64,000 nucleotides of DNA from Burkholderiaceae bacterium (GCA_016790575.1 JAEUOU010000007.1:62001-126000); one strand, 5' to 3'. Shown: positions 27,301-35,100, numbered from the stretch's first letter. Translations and numbers: made by a program. Notes: generated by a model not told the origin, from the letters alone.

Positions 27301-27501
27301 ATGACGCAGCCACAAAACCTCGACCCCGATCTGCAGGTCTTGCGCGACCAGCGCACTTACTTTGTGAGCGACGAACGCCTGCGCGCCTTTGCGCAGCTGA
27401 CGCAGCTGCAGCGCCTGCAATGGGTGGAGCAGTGCTCGCACTTCGTGCGGATGGGACAACAGGCCCGGCAAGCCGATCATGCCCAGGAGGCAGGCCATTG
27501 A
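27301..27501 (+). CDS. Small hypothetical protein of the DUF2283 pair
   Basis: A 66-residue protein with an acidic start, MTQPQNLDPDLQVLRDQRTY, and a helical second half (FAQLTQLQRLQWVEQCSHFV). It starts 25 bp after the DUF2283 gene and ends just before the duplicated glnS 3' end. Not recognised. Base use resembles the chromosome. It could be a partner of the preceding small protein. Confidence 0.5.
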   Translation: MTQPQNLDPDLQVLRDQRTYFVSDERLRAFAQLTQLQRLQWVEQCSHFVRMGQQARQADHAQEAGH

Positions 27502-27517
27502 GGCTTGGGCGGCCACC

Positions 27518-27859
27518 ATGAAAAGCTCCCACCCCAGCACTGTCCGCGTGATAACCAAAGCCAACATCACCTGGGTGGGCGTGGCGGATGGCGTGCAGAG
27601 CGAACTGCGCCTGGTCGACCGCCTGTTCAAAGACCTGCACCCCGACGCCGGCGGCAAAGACTTCATCGAAGCCCTGAACCCCGACAGCCTGAAAGTGGTG
27701 ACCGCCTACGTCGAGCCGTCCCTCGCCGCCGCCAGGCCAGACGACAAGTTCCAGTTCGAGCGGTTTGGCTACTTTGTGGCCGACGGCCAGGCCCACGGCA
27801 TGGGCGGGAAGGTTATGTTCAACCGGGTGACGGGGTTGAAGGCTAGCTGGCGTGATTAA
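27518..27859 (+). pseudogene. Diverged second copy of the glnS 3' end
   Basis: From about 27556 the reading frame encodes a copy of the last 98 residues of GlnRS (ITWVGVADGV... to the C-terminus), ending in its own stop. I count 15 differences over those 98 positions by eye. The frame can be opened at ATG 27518 giving 113 residues, but no catalytic core precedes it, so it is not a functional synthetase. The two glnS 3' ends bracket the zeta-like and small genes, as when an element that integrates in a gene's 3' end brings a replacement end. Which copy is original is unclear. Confidence 0.9.
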
Positions 27860-27884
27860 ACACTTTTTTAAAGCTACGGCAATT

Positions 27885-27889
27885 AGGAG
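27885..27889 (+). promoter_or_regulatory. Ribosome-binding site of the ATPase-nuclease gene
   Basis: AGGAG five bases upstream of ATG 27895, in an AT-rich leader that starts right after the glnS-like stop. It fixes the start. Confidence 0.75.
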
Positions 27890-27894
27890 AAATA

Positions 27895-29997
27895 ATGAGT
27901 AAAGTCGTGGTTGATCCGATTGGGGACGGACGCGCCGAGTACGACCACAACATGCTAGATCAGGCCTTCTATGAATGGTCTGACTACAAAGCACTTCTAT
28001 CGGATTCAACCCGATATGTTGTAGTTGGTCGGCGAGGCACTGGGAAAAGTGCACTAGTTTATAAACTTAGCCAACAATGGAAGGCGGAAAAAAAATTCTG
28101 TCTAGAAATCAACCCAAACGAGGAAGAGTTAATCGGATTTAGAGCCGTTGCATCACTTCTCGGCACATCGGTTGGGATGATTCGCGCAGGAGTAAAACTT
28201 CTTTGGAAATATGCCCTTGCGCTTGAGCTTTCTGACGCACTCTCAAAATACTATAAGACTTCTGAAGCAGTAAAACAATCCACCACCATCAAGCGACACC
28301 TAAAGAATTGGAATTCGTACCCGGGAGGTGTTTTTCAAAAGCTCCGCAAATCAAATTACGAATGGCTCAAATCAATTGACTCCCCAGAATCCAGAATCGC
28401 CGAGTTATCCGAGCGACTTAATTTATCTGACATAACTTTAGAACTTAAACAAATTCTTCAGCAAAGCGGTAAACAGGGAGTTATTCTAGTCGACAGACTC
28501 GACGAAGGATGGCACTCAGATTCGATCGGCATCGGTGTAGTCGACGGCCTGGTCTACGGAACAGGCGAATTACGCGAAGCACTTACTCCCACCCTATCTA
28601 CTCTTGTATTTCTGAGAGACAATATATTCCGATCAATCCAAACTGCGGATAATGATTTCTCGAGAAATGTAGAACCCAAGGTCCTACGCTTACACTGGGA
28701 TCCTCAAGAGTTGATGTATATGGCAACATCCCGGATAAGAACTGCCCTAAAGATTGAAAAGCAAAGTGAAATAAAGACATGGAATAGTTGCACAGCGAAT
28801 GAGCTTCATGGCATTTCGGGATTCCGGAAATGTTTAAGACACACACTGTATCGCCCGCGCGATGTTATCGCCTTACTTAACGCAGGATTTTATCAAGCCC
28901 AAAAACAAGAACGCGACACACTAATTGAAGCCGACATAGATATTGCGTCTAAATTCATCTCAAAATCGCGCCTCGATGATTTAGAAAAAGAATACAGTAG
29001 TGTATTTCCAGGACTTAATTTAATAATATCGCATTTCAATGCAGAAAAAATTAAAATTTCAAGTAGCGAGGTCCAATCATTTTTCCTGCTCTCTCTGCAC
29101 AACGAACTATTGACTCCTGGCGAGCGACAGCATCTCACAATTCTGGCAAAAGAGTTTAATGGTGTCTCTGCCCTATACAGCATTGGGTTTATCGGAATAA
29201 GAAATGACGTGAGTAAGACCTTTGCCTTCTGTCATGACGGCAGGCAACCCAATAAGCTGATCACATCGGCGACGGAGTTGGTGGTTCATCCTTGCTACTG
29301 GCCTGCCCTCGGAAAAGGTTTTATTTCTGAAGACGAAGCGGTAGCAGCAGAGATATTTGACGAATACGAAGTAACAATTTATTCAGCGGACGCAGACCAG
29401 AGATCTCAGATCCTTGGAAGAACAATATCCGAACTTTCAAGCATCGCGACTGGAACTGATGGAGCATCTCAGTTTGAACAATGGTGCAAGGAAGCATTAA
29501 CGTTTTGCTTCTCAACCCAACTCACGAACATTGAACTCCATCCAAACAAAGCCGCATCCCAACGTCGAGATGTTGTCGGAACTAACTTGGGCACCAGTAC
29601 GGTTTGGCGCAGAATTCTGGAAGACTACAAATCAAGACAGATTATTTTTGAAATAAAGAACTACGAATCCCTCGGAATAGATGAATTTCGACAAATTCAC
29701 GGCTATTTGGGGCGAGAATATGGAAAAATTGGATTTATTATTTGCCGAGCGAAGAGCAATGAGTTAACAGCAGCGGAGATTGCGGCTTTCCGCGAATATT
29801 ACCGAAGCGAAGCAAATCACATGATTGTGAAGCTTACAGCAAATTGGCTGGCCGCTGCTCTAAGCAAATTAAGAAGCCCACAAAAGCATGACATCGCTGA
29901 CATGCAGCTTGGCAGAATTATGGACGAATATATTCGAATTTACGCAAACGAGCAGCTAACTCGAAAATCGCACAAAAATAGAAATAGACATTCATAA
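27895..29997 (+). CDS. P-loop ATPase fused to a PD-(D/E)XK-type nuclease domain, candidate defence protein
   Basis: A 700-residue protein in a distinctly AT-rich island. N-terminal NTPase: Walker A GRRGTGKS at 45-52, Walker B VILVDRLDEGW at 196-206, and LYRPRDVIALLN at 318-329, a stretch typical of P-loop ATPases of the Sll1717/STAND-like kind. The middle (350-520) is helical with no motif I know. C-terminal domain: FEQWCKEALTFCF (527-539), RRDVV with Asp559, and the core IFEIKNY with Glu586 and Lys588, the order expected of a PD-(D/E)XK nuclease. No membrane segment. Base and codon use differ sharply from neighbours, with many AAA, ATT and AAT codons, so it is recently acquired. The ATP-gated nuclease role is inferred. 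Confidence 0.85.
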   Translation: MSKVVVDPIGDGRAEYDHNMLDQAFYEWSDYKALLSDSTRYVVVGRRGTGKSALVYKLSQQWKAEKKFCLEINPNEEELIGFRAVASLLGTSVGMIRAGVKLLWKYALALELSDALSKYYKTSEAVKQSTTIKRHLKNWNSYPGGVFQKLRKSNYEWLKSIDSPESRIAELSERLNLSDITLELKQILQQSGKQGVILVDRLDEGWHSDSIGIGVVDGLVYGTGELREALTPTLSTLVFLRDNIFRSIQTADNDFSRNVEPKVLRLHWDPQELMYMATSRIRTALKIEKQSEIKTWNSCTANELHGISGFRKCLRHTLYRPRDVIALLNAGFYQAQKQERDTLIEADIDIASKFISKSRLDDLEKEYSSVFPGLNLIISHFNAEKIKISSSEVQSFFLLSLHNELLTPGERQHLTILAKEFNGVSALYSIGFIGIRNDVSKTFAFCHDGRQPNKLITSATELVVHPCYWPALGKGFISEDEAVAAEIFDEYEVTIYSADADQRSQILGRTISELSSIATGTDGASQFEQWCKEALTFCFSTQLTNIELHPNKAASQRRDVVGTNLGTSTVWRRILEDYKSRQIIFEIKNYESLGIDEFRQIHGYLGREYGKIGFIICRAKSNELTAAEIAAFREYYRSEANHMIVKLTANWLAAALSKLRSPQKHDIADMQLGRIMDEYIRIYANEQLTRKSHKNRNRHS

Positions 29998-30623
29998 CCA
30001 AAATTAACCTGCGCCTGATATTAAAAATGAAATACAATATTGGTCATTTATATTATTAACAATCATTCAAAATCAAGTTCTGGCTCTAGCAATTTTCATG
30101 ACTTGACAAATTTAACAACAAATTTTTATTAGTCCCCAATTGGCAGTTTGAGTTTTTATCGCGTACGAGAACCAGAAAGCAGTTAGTACAGAACAATATT
30201 TTAAATTTAGCGCCGCTGCAGGAGAAATTGTTCTGAAATATATTATTAAAATCTCTTTTAATACCGAAAAACTTTCAACCAAATAAATTTGCCAGCAAAA
30301 GGCGCCAAATAGTTGTAATTATTTTCAAATGAAGGTGCGTTTCCGCATTTCGTCGCCCCTACCTACAAAATATCTACCGGCATCGTCTTCATCAAAATCA
30401 AGACCTAGCGGTTCTGCAGGATATTTCTATCTAAATTGCAAAAGAAACAAATTCATTCTTCGATTTAAGCCAGTGACTGCGAATAAAAAAGACAGCCACG
30501 CCATTAAATTCGATGACAACAGAACTGAAGTTAAAAATCAAAGAAATCAAGCAATCGGGGGGCGAATCCAATTAATATTGATTTCGGCGTCAAGAAGATC
30601 TTAGTTTGAATCTAGAAACCCAT
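29998..30623. other. AT-rich non-coding tail of the island
   Basis: About 600 bp with low GC continuing from the ATPase-nuclease gene and ending abruptly near 30605, where chromosomal composition returns. I see no convincing gene: a 91-codon open frame at 30329-30604 has low-complexity composition and no homology I recognise. A TATTAAAA-TCTC-TTTTAATA hairpin lies at 30244-30263, weak because it is all A/T. It may be the terminator region or a regulatory RNA. Confidence 0.5.
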
Positions 30624-30815
30624 GCGCTGACACCCAAGGGCGAGAAGGCGGGCGTGGAGTTCGTCGCCAAGTCACGTTTCGGCCCGTATTTCCTCTGGCC
30701 GCAGGATTTTCAGCTGGTTTGATGGCGATCATAGGGCAGAAACAACTCCTGTTTTTGCAGCGACTGGTGACCATTCCACGCTGGGTATCGGCCATTTCTT
30801 CCTGAAACTTCTCGT
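30624..30815 (+). repeat. First copy of a ~190-bp duplicated segment encoding an FGPYFLWPQDF peptide end
   Basis: Begins GCGCTGACACCCAAGGG and encodes ALTPKGEKAGVEFVAKSRFG and then PYFLWPQDFQLV before a stop. It ends with a copy of the dispersed repeat. A second diverged copy lies at 31404-31594. The parental gene is not recognised; only its 3' end is here. Confidence 0.7.
30751..30797 (+). repeat. Dispersed short repeat, copy 4
   Basis: GGTGACCATTCCACGCTGGG then TATCGGCCATTTCTT; close to the consensus. It is 39 bp upstream of the MNT antitoxin start. Confidence 0.75.
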
Positions 30816-30835
30816 CCCACGGTAGACTTTGCCTC

Positions 30836-31126
30836 ATGCGTCCCTCCCAAGCCCTTGCCCAGCACCGCGACGCCGTCTGTAGCGCCGCGCGGCGCTATCG
30901 CGTGAGCAATCCGCGAGTGTTCGGATCGGTGCTGCATGGCCAGGATGCGGAGGGGAGCGACCTTGACTTGCTGGTTGATCCGCTGCCCGGCACCACGCTG
31001 TTTGACCTTGGCGGCCTGCAGGACGAGCTGGAAGAGCTGATGGGCCTGCGGGTGGACGTTCGAACCCCCAAGGATTTGCCGCCGAGCTTCCGCGCGCAGG
31101 TGCTGGCCGAAGCCCGTCCGGTATGA
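30836..31126 (+). CDS. MNT-domain nucleotidyltransferase antitoxin (MntA-type)
   Basis: A 96-residue minimal nucleotidyltransferase. The motif VFGSVLHGQDAEGSDLDLLVD (GS-x-x-G ... SDLDLLVD) near residues 30-49 supplies the two metal-binding aspartates, and VDVRTPKDL the third acidic position. In HEPN-MNT toxin-antitoxin pairs such proteins inactivate the HEPN RNase by adding AMP. The stop overlaps the next ATG by 4 bp (ATGA), the classic arrangement, but the partner toxin is deleted internally. Confidence 0.88.
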   Translation: MRPSQALAQHRDAVCSAARRYRVSNPRVFGSVLHGQDAEGSDLDLLVDPLPGTTLFDLGGLQDELEELMGLRVDVRTPKDLPPSFRAQVLAEARPV

Positions 31127-31278
31127 ACGAGAACCGGCTGCCGGACTACCTTCAACACATGCGGCAAGCTGCCGACGGCGTATGGCAAACCTTGGTGGCC
31201 CACGCCCTCACGCTGGTGGACGAGAGATTTCCCGGCGCGGCAGCGGCGAGCCGGTTTTTGATGCAGTTGCCCGCATAG
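31123..31278 (+). pseudogene. Internally deleted HEPN toxin of the MNT pair
   Basis: A 51-residue frame. The start, MNENRLPDYLQHMRQAA, is the normal HEPN (DUF86) beginning; it jumps directly to DGVWQTLVAHALTLV, which reads like the normal C-terminal helix. Around 70 residues, including the catalytic RX4-6H motif, are missing, so no RNase activity is expected. The antitoxin next to it is intact. Interpretation is from family knowledge. Confidence 0.7.
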
Positions 31279-31402
31279 CCCTCACGAAGAGCCGTCGCGA
31301 TACCTCGCGCTCGTCTTCGCCCTCGGCGGGCAGGTGCCCGGCGCCCACCAGCGCCAACCCAGGCAACTGCGGTCCCTTGCAGTCGTACAGGCGCGAGTGC
31401 CA
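31208..31402 (-). pseudogene. Remnant of a UvrD-like helicase C-terminus
   Basis: On the minus strand the frame reads SRLYDCKGPQLPGLALVGAG, HLPAEGEDEREVSRRLFVRA and MRAT. It lines up with the end of the intact NERD helicase at 33017 (HASKGLEFPVVALVGVGQMP, APGEDEKEAARLIYVGATRA). Only about 60 codons remain with changed key residues, so it is a decayed paralogue or a transferred relic. Confidence 0.75.
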
Positions 31403-31403
31403 G

Positions 31404-31594
31404 GCGCTGACGCCCAAGGGCGACACGGCCGGCGTGGATGTCGTCTCCAGATCCCGTTTTGGCCCATATTTCCTCTGGCCTCAGGATTTTCAGCTGGCTT
31501 GTTGGCGGCCAGAAGGCTGAATTTATTCCTCTTTTTATAGCGAGAAATGACCGTCTCTCGATGGGTATCGGCCAATCTGGCTTGAAATCTGGTC
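31404..31594 (+). repeat. Second copy of the ~190-bp FGPYFLWPQDF segment
   Basis: Begins GCGCTGACGCCCAAGGG and encodes ALTPKGDTAGVDVVSRSRFG, PYFLWPQDFQLA and then a stop after a few more codons. It is diverged from the copy at 30624 and also ends in the dispersed repeat. It abuts the helicase remnant directly. Confidence 0.7.
31531..31576 (+). repeat. Dispersed short repeat, copy 5
   Basis: TTTTTATAGCGAGAAATGACC, then TCTCGATGGGTATCGGCCA; diverged in the middle but with both ends preserved. Confidence 0.65.
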
Positions 31595-31628
31595 ACGACT
31601 CAGGACGCTGAGGCATTGCGGCTCTATT

Positions 31629-31649
31629 CCCTCTCCCTCAGGGAGAGGG
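31629..31649. repeat. Perfect 21-bp palindrome of a CCCTCTCCC family
   Basis: CCCTCTCCCT-C-AGGGAGAGGG, with 10-bp perfect arms. A variant in the opposite orientation lies at 31716-31736, like two arms of a REP/BIME-type unit. Not followed by a T-run. Confidence 0.7.
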
Positions 31650-31715
31650 TCAGGGTGAGGGCCGGCAGCCTTGCCACAGGCGGTGCTGTTGGGACTGGGA
31701 ACGCCCTCTCCCCCG

Positions 31716-31736
31716 CCCTCTCCCAGAGGGAGAGGG
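31716..31736. repeat. Second CCCTCTCCC-type palindrome
   Basis: CCCTCTCCC-AGA-GGGAGAGGG, with 9-bp perfect arms. It lies just past the stop of the Fic gene (stop near 31770) and could form the end structure of its transcript. Confidence 0.65.
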
Positions 31737-31769
31737 AGTCAGACTGGGGGCCTGAACAGTGACGAAATT

Positions 31770-32924
31770 TCAACCCCCGACGCCTTCCAGCACTCCGGCC
31801 AGCGCATAGCGCGTCCCCCGGCCCTGCCCACGCTTCACCAGCACGCCCAGCGCGACCAGGTCGGTCAGTTCGCGGTACGCGGTGGCGCGCGAGACCTGGG
31901 CGATGGCGGTGTATTTCTCGGTGCTCATGCCGCCGATGAAGCCATCGGGGCCAGCGTCGTAGAGCTTGTTCAGCACCTTGCGCTGGCTGGCCGTGAGTTG
32001 CGGGTGGGCGGCGTGCAGCGCGGCCCAGAAGGCGCTTTTCCGGGCCGCGCCCTGCACCTGCGCCACGGTGGCCAGGCAGGCTTGTTCCACACAGCCCACA
32101 AACCAGCGCACCCACGGGGTCACGTCCAGCACGGGCTGGCTGGTGGCGGCCTGCAGTTCGCGGTAGTAGCCGGCGCGGTCCAGCCACATCTGGCGCGACA
32201 GGCTGAACACCCGCTGCCCGCTGCGCAGGTCTTGCGCCATGGCCAGGTCGGCCAGCGCGCGGCCGATGCGGCCGTTGCCGTCTTCAAAGGGGTGGATGGC
32301 TTCCAGCCACAGGTGGGCGATGGCGGCACGCACCAGGCCGTCCAGGCGGCTGGCCACGGTGGCGTCGTTGAACCAGCCGATCAGGCGCGCCATCTGCGCG
32401 GGCACGTCGCGCGAATCAGGGGCCTGGTAATGCACCACATCCGGCTGGCCCAGCCGGGGCGTGACGATCTGCATGGGCTCGGGGTGCTCGCGCCAGCCGC
32501 CCACCACGATGGGGGTGATGCCGCTGCGCCCGGTGGGAAACAGCGCCGCATGCCAGCCAAACAGGCGCTCGGCGCTCAGCGGCTCGGACCAGTGCTGTAC
32601 GGCGGCTTCGATGACGTCCAGTGTGGCTTCGACGCGCGGCTCACGCTGTTGCAGCACCGCCCGGCCGCTTTGCGTCAGGCCGAGCCGGCGCGCGGCTGAG
32701 GCGCGCACCGAGTTGATCTGCAGCGCCTCGCCCTCGATCTGTGCGGTGGCGACGGCCTCGTCAGCCCATTCGGCCAGTTGCAGCTCGCCCAAGTCCACCA
32801 GCTGCAGGCCGCTGACCACCCCCAGCATGCGCCCCTGCGCCAGCCGCGCCGCCGCCAGCGCGGGCTGCAGCGCTTGCGCGTCCACCTGAAATTGCGGCCA
32901 TTCGGGGGCTTGCCAGATCCACAT
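31770..32924 (-). CDS. Fic-domain AMP-transferase-like protein with winged-helix tail
   Basis: A 384-residue Fic protein of the class with the inhibitory helix at the N-terminus. The motif TAQIEG at 60-65 fits (S/T)xxxE(G/N), with Glu64 the blocking residue; the Fic motif HPFEDGNGRIGR at 211-222 has the catalytic His211. The C-terminal part (AQVSRATAYRELTDLVALGV) is a winged helix-turn-helix. Such proteins add AMP to target proteins when the helix is moved. Its own promoter holds an ordered array of GAAGCG half-sites (32925-32983), so it is probably self-regulated. It shares the strand with the NERD helicase gene upstream; the genes are 92 bp apart. Confidence 0.88.
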   Translation of the reverse strand: MWIWQAPEWPQFQVDAQALQPALAAARLAQGRMLGVVSGLQLVDLGELQLAEWADEAVATAQIEGEALQINSVRASAARRLGLTQSGRAVLQQREPRVEATLDVIEAAVQHWSEPLSAERLFGWHAALFPTGRSGITPIVVGGWREHPEPMQIVTPRLGQPDVVHYQAPDSRDVPAQMARLIGWFNDATVASRLDGLVRAAIAHLWLEAIHPFEDGNGRIGRALADLAMAQDLRSGQRVFSLSRQMWLDRAGYYRELQAATSQPVLDVTPWVRWFVGCVEQACLATVAQVQGAARKSAFWAALHAAHPQLTASQRKVLNKLYDAGPDGFIGGMSTEKYTAIAQVSRATAYRELTDLVALGVLVKRGQGRGTRYALAGVLEGVGG

Positions 32925-32983
32925 GAAGCGTATTTTAGGGATTTACGCTTCGCAATTGAAGCGCAAATGAAAGAATGCGCTTC
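32925..32983. promoter_or_regulatory. Two tandem inverted repeats of GAAGCG half-sites in the fic promoter
   Basis: Reading the plus strand: GAAGCG (32925), 15 bp, CGCTTC (32946), 6 bp, GAAGCG (32958), 14 bp, CGCTTC (32978). That is four half-sites in alternating orientation, the first directly next to the start codon of the Fic gene. The spacers are AT-rich, as expected of a promoter. Binding here would block initiation. The Fic protein's own winged helix is the obvious candidate binder, by inference. Confidence 0.75.
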
Positions 32984-33016
32984 AGAGTGGCTTTGGTGCG
33001 CCAGGGAAGCCCTTGA

Positions 33017-34855
33017 TCAGCCCAATTCACCGCCCAGCCGCTGCCCGAACCGCCCCTCCCCGCCCACGCCCAGAATCAGCCGGTGCGAGGCGCGCGTCGC
33101 GCCCACGTAGATCAGCCGGGCGGCCTCTTTTTCGTCCTCGCCCGGCGCGGGCATCTGGCCCACGCCCACCAACGCCACCACCGGAAACTCCAGCCCTTTG
33201 CTGGCGTGCAGCGTCATCACCTTGATCTTGTCACTGGCGGGGTCGAAGTCGCCGGACCGGGTGCGGTTTTCCAGCGGCAGTTTGCGCTGCGCCAGCGTGC
33301 GGGCGCAGAGGTCGCGGATGTCGTGCGTGGGGCACAGCACCGCCATGTCGCCCCAGGCATGCCCTTCCTGGTGCGCGGCGGCCAGCAGGTCGGCCACTTG
33401 CCAGGCTTCTTCGCGCAGCGTGGGCAGGCGGATGATGATGGGCGCCTCGCCCTCGCGCCCGCAGCTCACGGGCTTGAGCAGGGGCACGCCGTCTTCGTCC
33501 TGGTCTTCGGCGGTCAGCAGGTCGGCGGCCACCAGGCTGGCGGTCTGCAGGATCTGCCTGGTGTTGCGGTAGTTGATCTTGAGGATGGTGGTGCGGCCCT
33601 GCGCCTGGATGCCGACGCTCTTGAAGCTGAAGTTCTTCTTCTGCGCGCGCTCGTAGATGCTTTGCGCGTCGTCGTACAGCACCAGCAGGCTGTTGGTGGC
33701 GGGGTCCACCATCTGCACCACGAGTTTGAGCCACTCGGGCGCAAAGTCGTGGCCTTCGTCGATCAGCACGGCCTGGTATTGCCCGCTGGGAATCTGGCGG
33801 CGCTCCACGCCGGTGATGACGCGCTGCACCATGTCGGCAAAGAACTGGTCCTTGGGCAGATTCTGTCGGGGCAGTTCCTGCCCGAAGGCCACCAGCTGCT
33901 CCCGGCACCATTTGTGAAAGTGCACCGCATGCACCCGCCCGGCCAGGCCCCGGGCGGCCATCACGCTGGCCAGCTGCACGGCCAGCGGCTCGTTGTAGCA
34001 GAGGATCAGGACGGGTTTGGCGGCGGAGCCGGCCGCCTTGGCCAGGTGCTCGGCCCGGTAGCCCAGCAGCATGGTCTTGCCGGAGCCGGCCACACCGTGG
34101 ATGACGCGGTGGCCGTCGCCCAGGCTGCGGGCCAGCTGCTCCTGCTGCAGGTCCATCACCCGCATCAGACTGGGCAGCTCGGCGTCGGCGTCGCCGCCGG
34201 CCTGCGCCTCGAACAGCGCGCCCTGCACCGGCACCCGCACCTCGGGGAACATGATCCAGCGCACGCGGGCCAGCTGCGGCAGCGACATCACGCCGCCCAC
34301 CAGGAAGGGGAACATGTCCCACAGGCGGCTTTGCAGCGCCTCGGGCTCTACCGATTCGAGCATTTCGTCCTGGCAGACCACGCGATGCGGCTCCAGCGCG
34401 TGGTGCAGCTCGGCCTTGTCGAACTGCGCGCGGGTGATGTTGGGCAGCACCACGCCATAACTCCACGGAAACGCCAGCTTGCCCTGGTGGCGTCCGCCGG
34501 CCTGCACCAGCTGCGGGTCGCGCTCCAGCGCGTCCACCACCTGGTGTGCGTACTGGCGCGCCTGCTCAAGCGGGTTGGGCACGGTTTTGGGGCCGGTGTC
34601 GGTGTGAATGTCCCAGGTCTGTTTGTTGGCCTGGATGAGGGTGGACAGGCGCCAGTCCTTCACCTCCAGAATCAGGATGCCGCGGCGCGGGTGCATCACC
34701 ACAAAATCCGGGTGCTGGTAGCGGGGGCCGACCGGCACGTCATACCAGAGCAGGTAGTCGGCGTCGAGTTTGTCTTCCAGCCGCTCGGCGGTGCGGCGCT
34801 CGCCGCGGGTCATGCGGGCCACACAGGCGCCGAGCGCGGGGATCAAGGTAGCCAT
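33017..34855 (-). CDS. NERD-domain UvrD-like DNA helicase
   Basis: A 612-residue protein. N-terminal NERD nuclease-related domain (residues 15-130: YQHPDFVVMHP with Asp50, ILILEVKDWR with Glu64 and Lys66, a PD-(D/E)XK-like core). Superfamily 1 helicase motifs follow: Walker A GVAGSGKT at 254-261, LIDEGHDF at 364-371, INYRNTRQI, TLHASKGLEFPVVAL and YVGATRASHRLIL. NERD-helicase fusions occur in accessory regions and are thought to be DNA-processing or defence proteins. The ATG at 34855 is used because the family similarity begins there; upstream codons run into a dispersed repeat. A degraded relative lies at 31208. Confidence 0.85.
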   Translation of the reverse strand: MATLIPALGACVARMTRGERRTAERLEDKLDADYLLWYDVPVGPRYQHPDFVVMHPRRGILILEVKDWRLSTLIQANKQTWDIHTDTGPKTVPNPLEQARQYAHQVVDALERDPQLVQAGGRHQGKLAFPWSYGVVLPNITRAQFDKAELHHALEPHRVVCQDEMLESVEPEALQSRLWDMFPFLVGGVMSLPQLARVRWIMFPEVRVPVQGALFEAQAGGDADAELPSLMRVMDLQQEQLARSLGDGHRVIHGVAGSGKTMLLGYRAEHLAKAAGSAAKPVLILCYNEPLAVQLASVMAARGLAGRVHAVHFHKWCREQLVAFGQELPRQNLPKDQFFADMVQRVITGVERRQIPSGQYQAVLIDEGHDFAPEWLKLVVQMVDPATNSLLVLYDDAQSIYERAQKKNFSFKSVGIQAQGRTTILKINYRNTRQILQTASLVAADLLTAEDQDEDGVPLLKPVSCGREGEAPIIIRLPTLREEAWQVADLLAAAHQEGHAWGDMAVLCPTHDIRDLCARTLAQRKLPLENRTRSGDFDPASDKIKVMTLHASKGLEFPVVALVGVGQMPAPGEDEKEAARLIYVGATRASHRLILGVGGEGRFGQRLGGELG

Positions 34856-34964
34856 GGCTCGAATGTTGTTGGTTCTTCCCTGGCGCGCATGATGCACCAA
34901 GTGGCACCGCCCGTGGCTTGACCTGCGGCAAGGTCGTGCGCGGAGGGTCCGGACGCTATATTTA

Positions 34965-35011
34965 CAATAGCGCAAGGTGACCTTTTCACGCTGGGTATCG
35001 GCCATTTTTAT
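34965..35011 (+). repeat. Dispersed short repeat, copy 6
   Basis: CAATAGCGCAAGGTGACC, then TTTTCACGCTGGGTATCGGC and CATTTTTATG: the closest match to the consensus. It lies in the spacer shared by the divergent NERD helicase and GIY-YIG-like genes. Confidence 0.85.
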
Positions 35012-35100
35012 GCCAGAACCGGTGCTCAGGCCCCCTGGCGGCACTCCCCCGGCAGCTGGAGACGCCACAATGGCGGCACGCGCCGTAGTCTGTCCGCCAC

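Noticed and set aside
29998-30330. Possible retron-type or other structured RNA in the AT-rich tail
   Set aside because: No reverse transcriptase is near, and only one weak A/T hairpin is visible.
30329-30604. 91-codon frame in the AT-rich tail
   Set aside because: Ser/Lys-rich composition, no ribosome site, no similarity I know; it may be chance, so not listed as a gene.
33083-34921. 612-codon frame antisense to the NERD helicase
   Set aside because: Shadow frame with no recognisable domain; the other strand carries complete helicase motifs.
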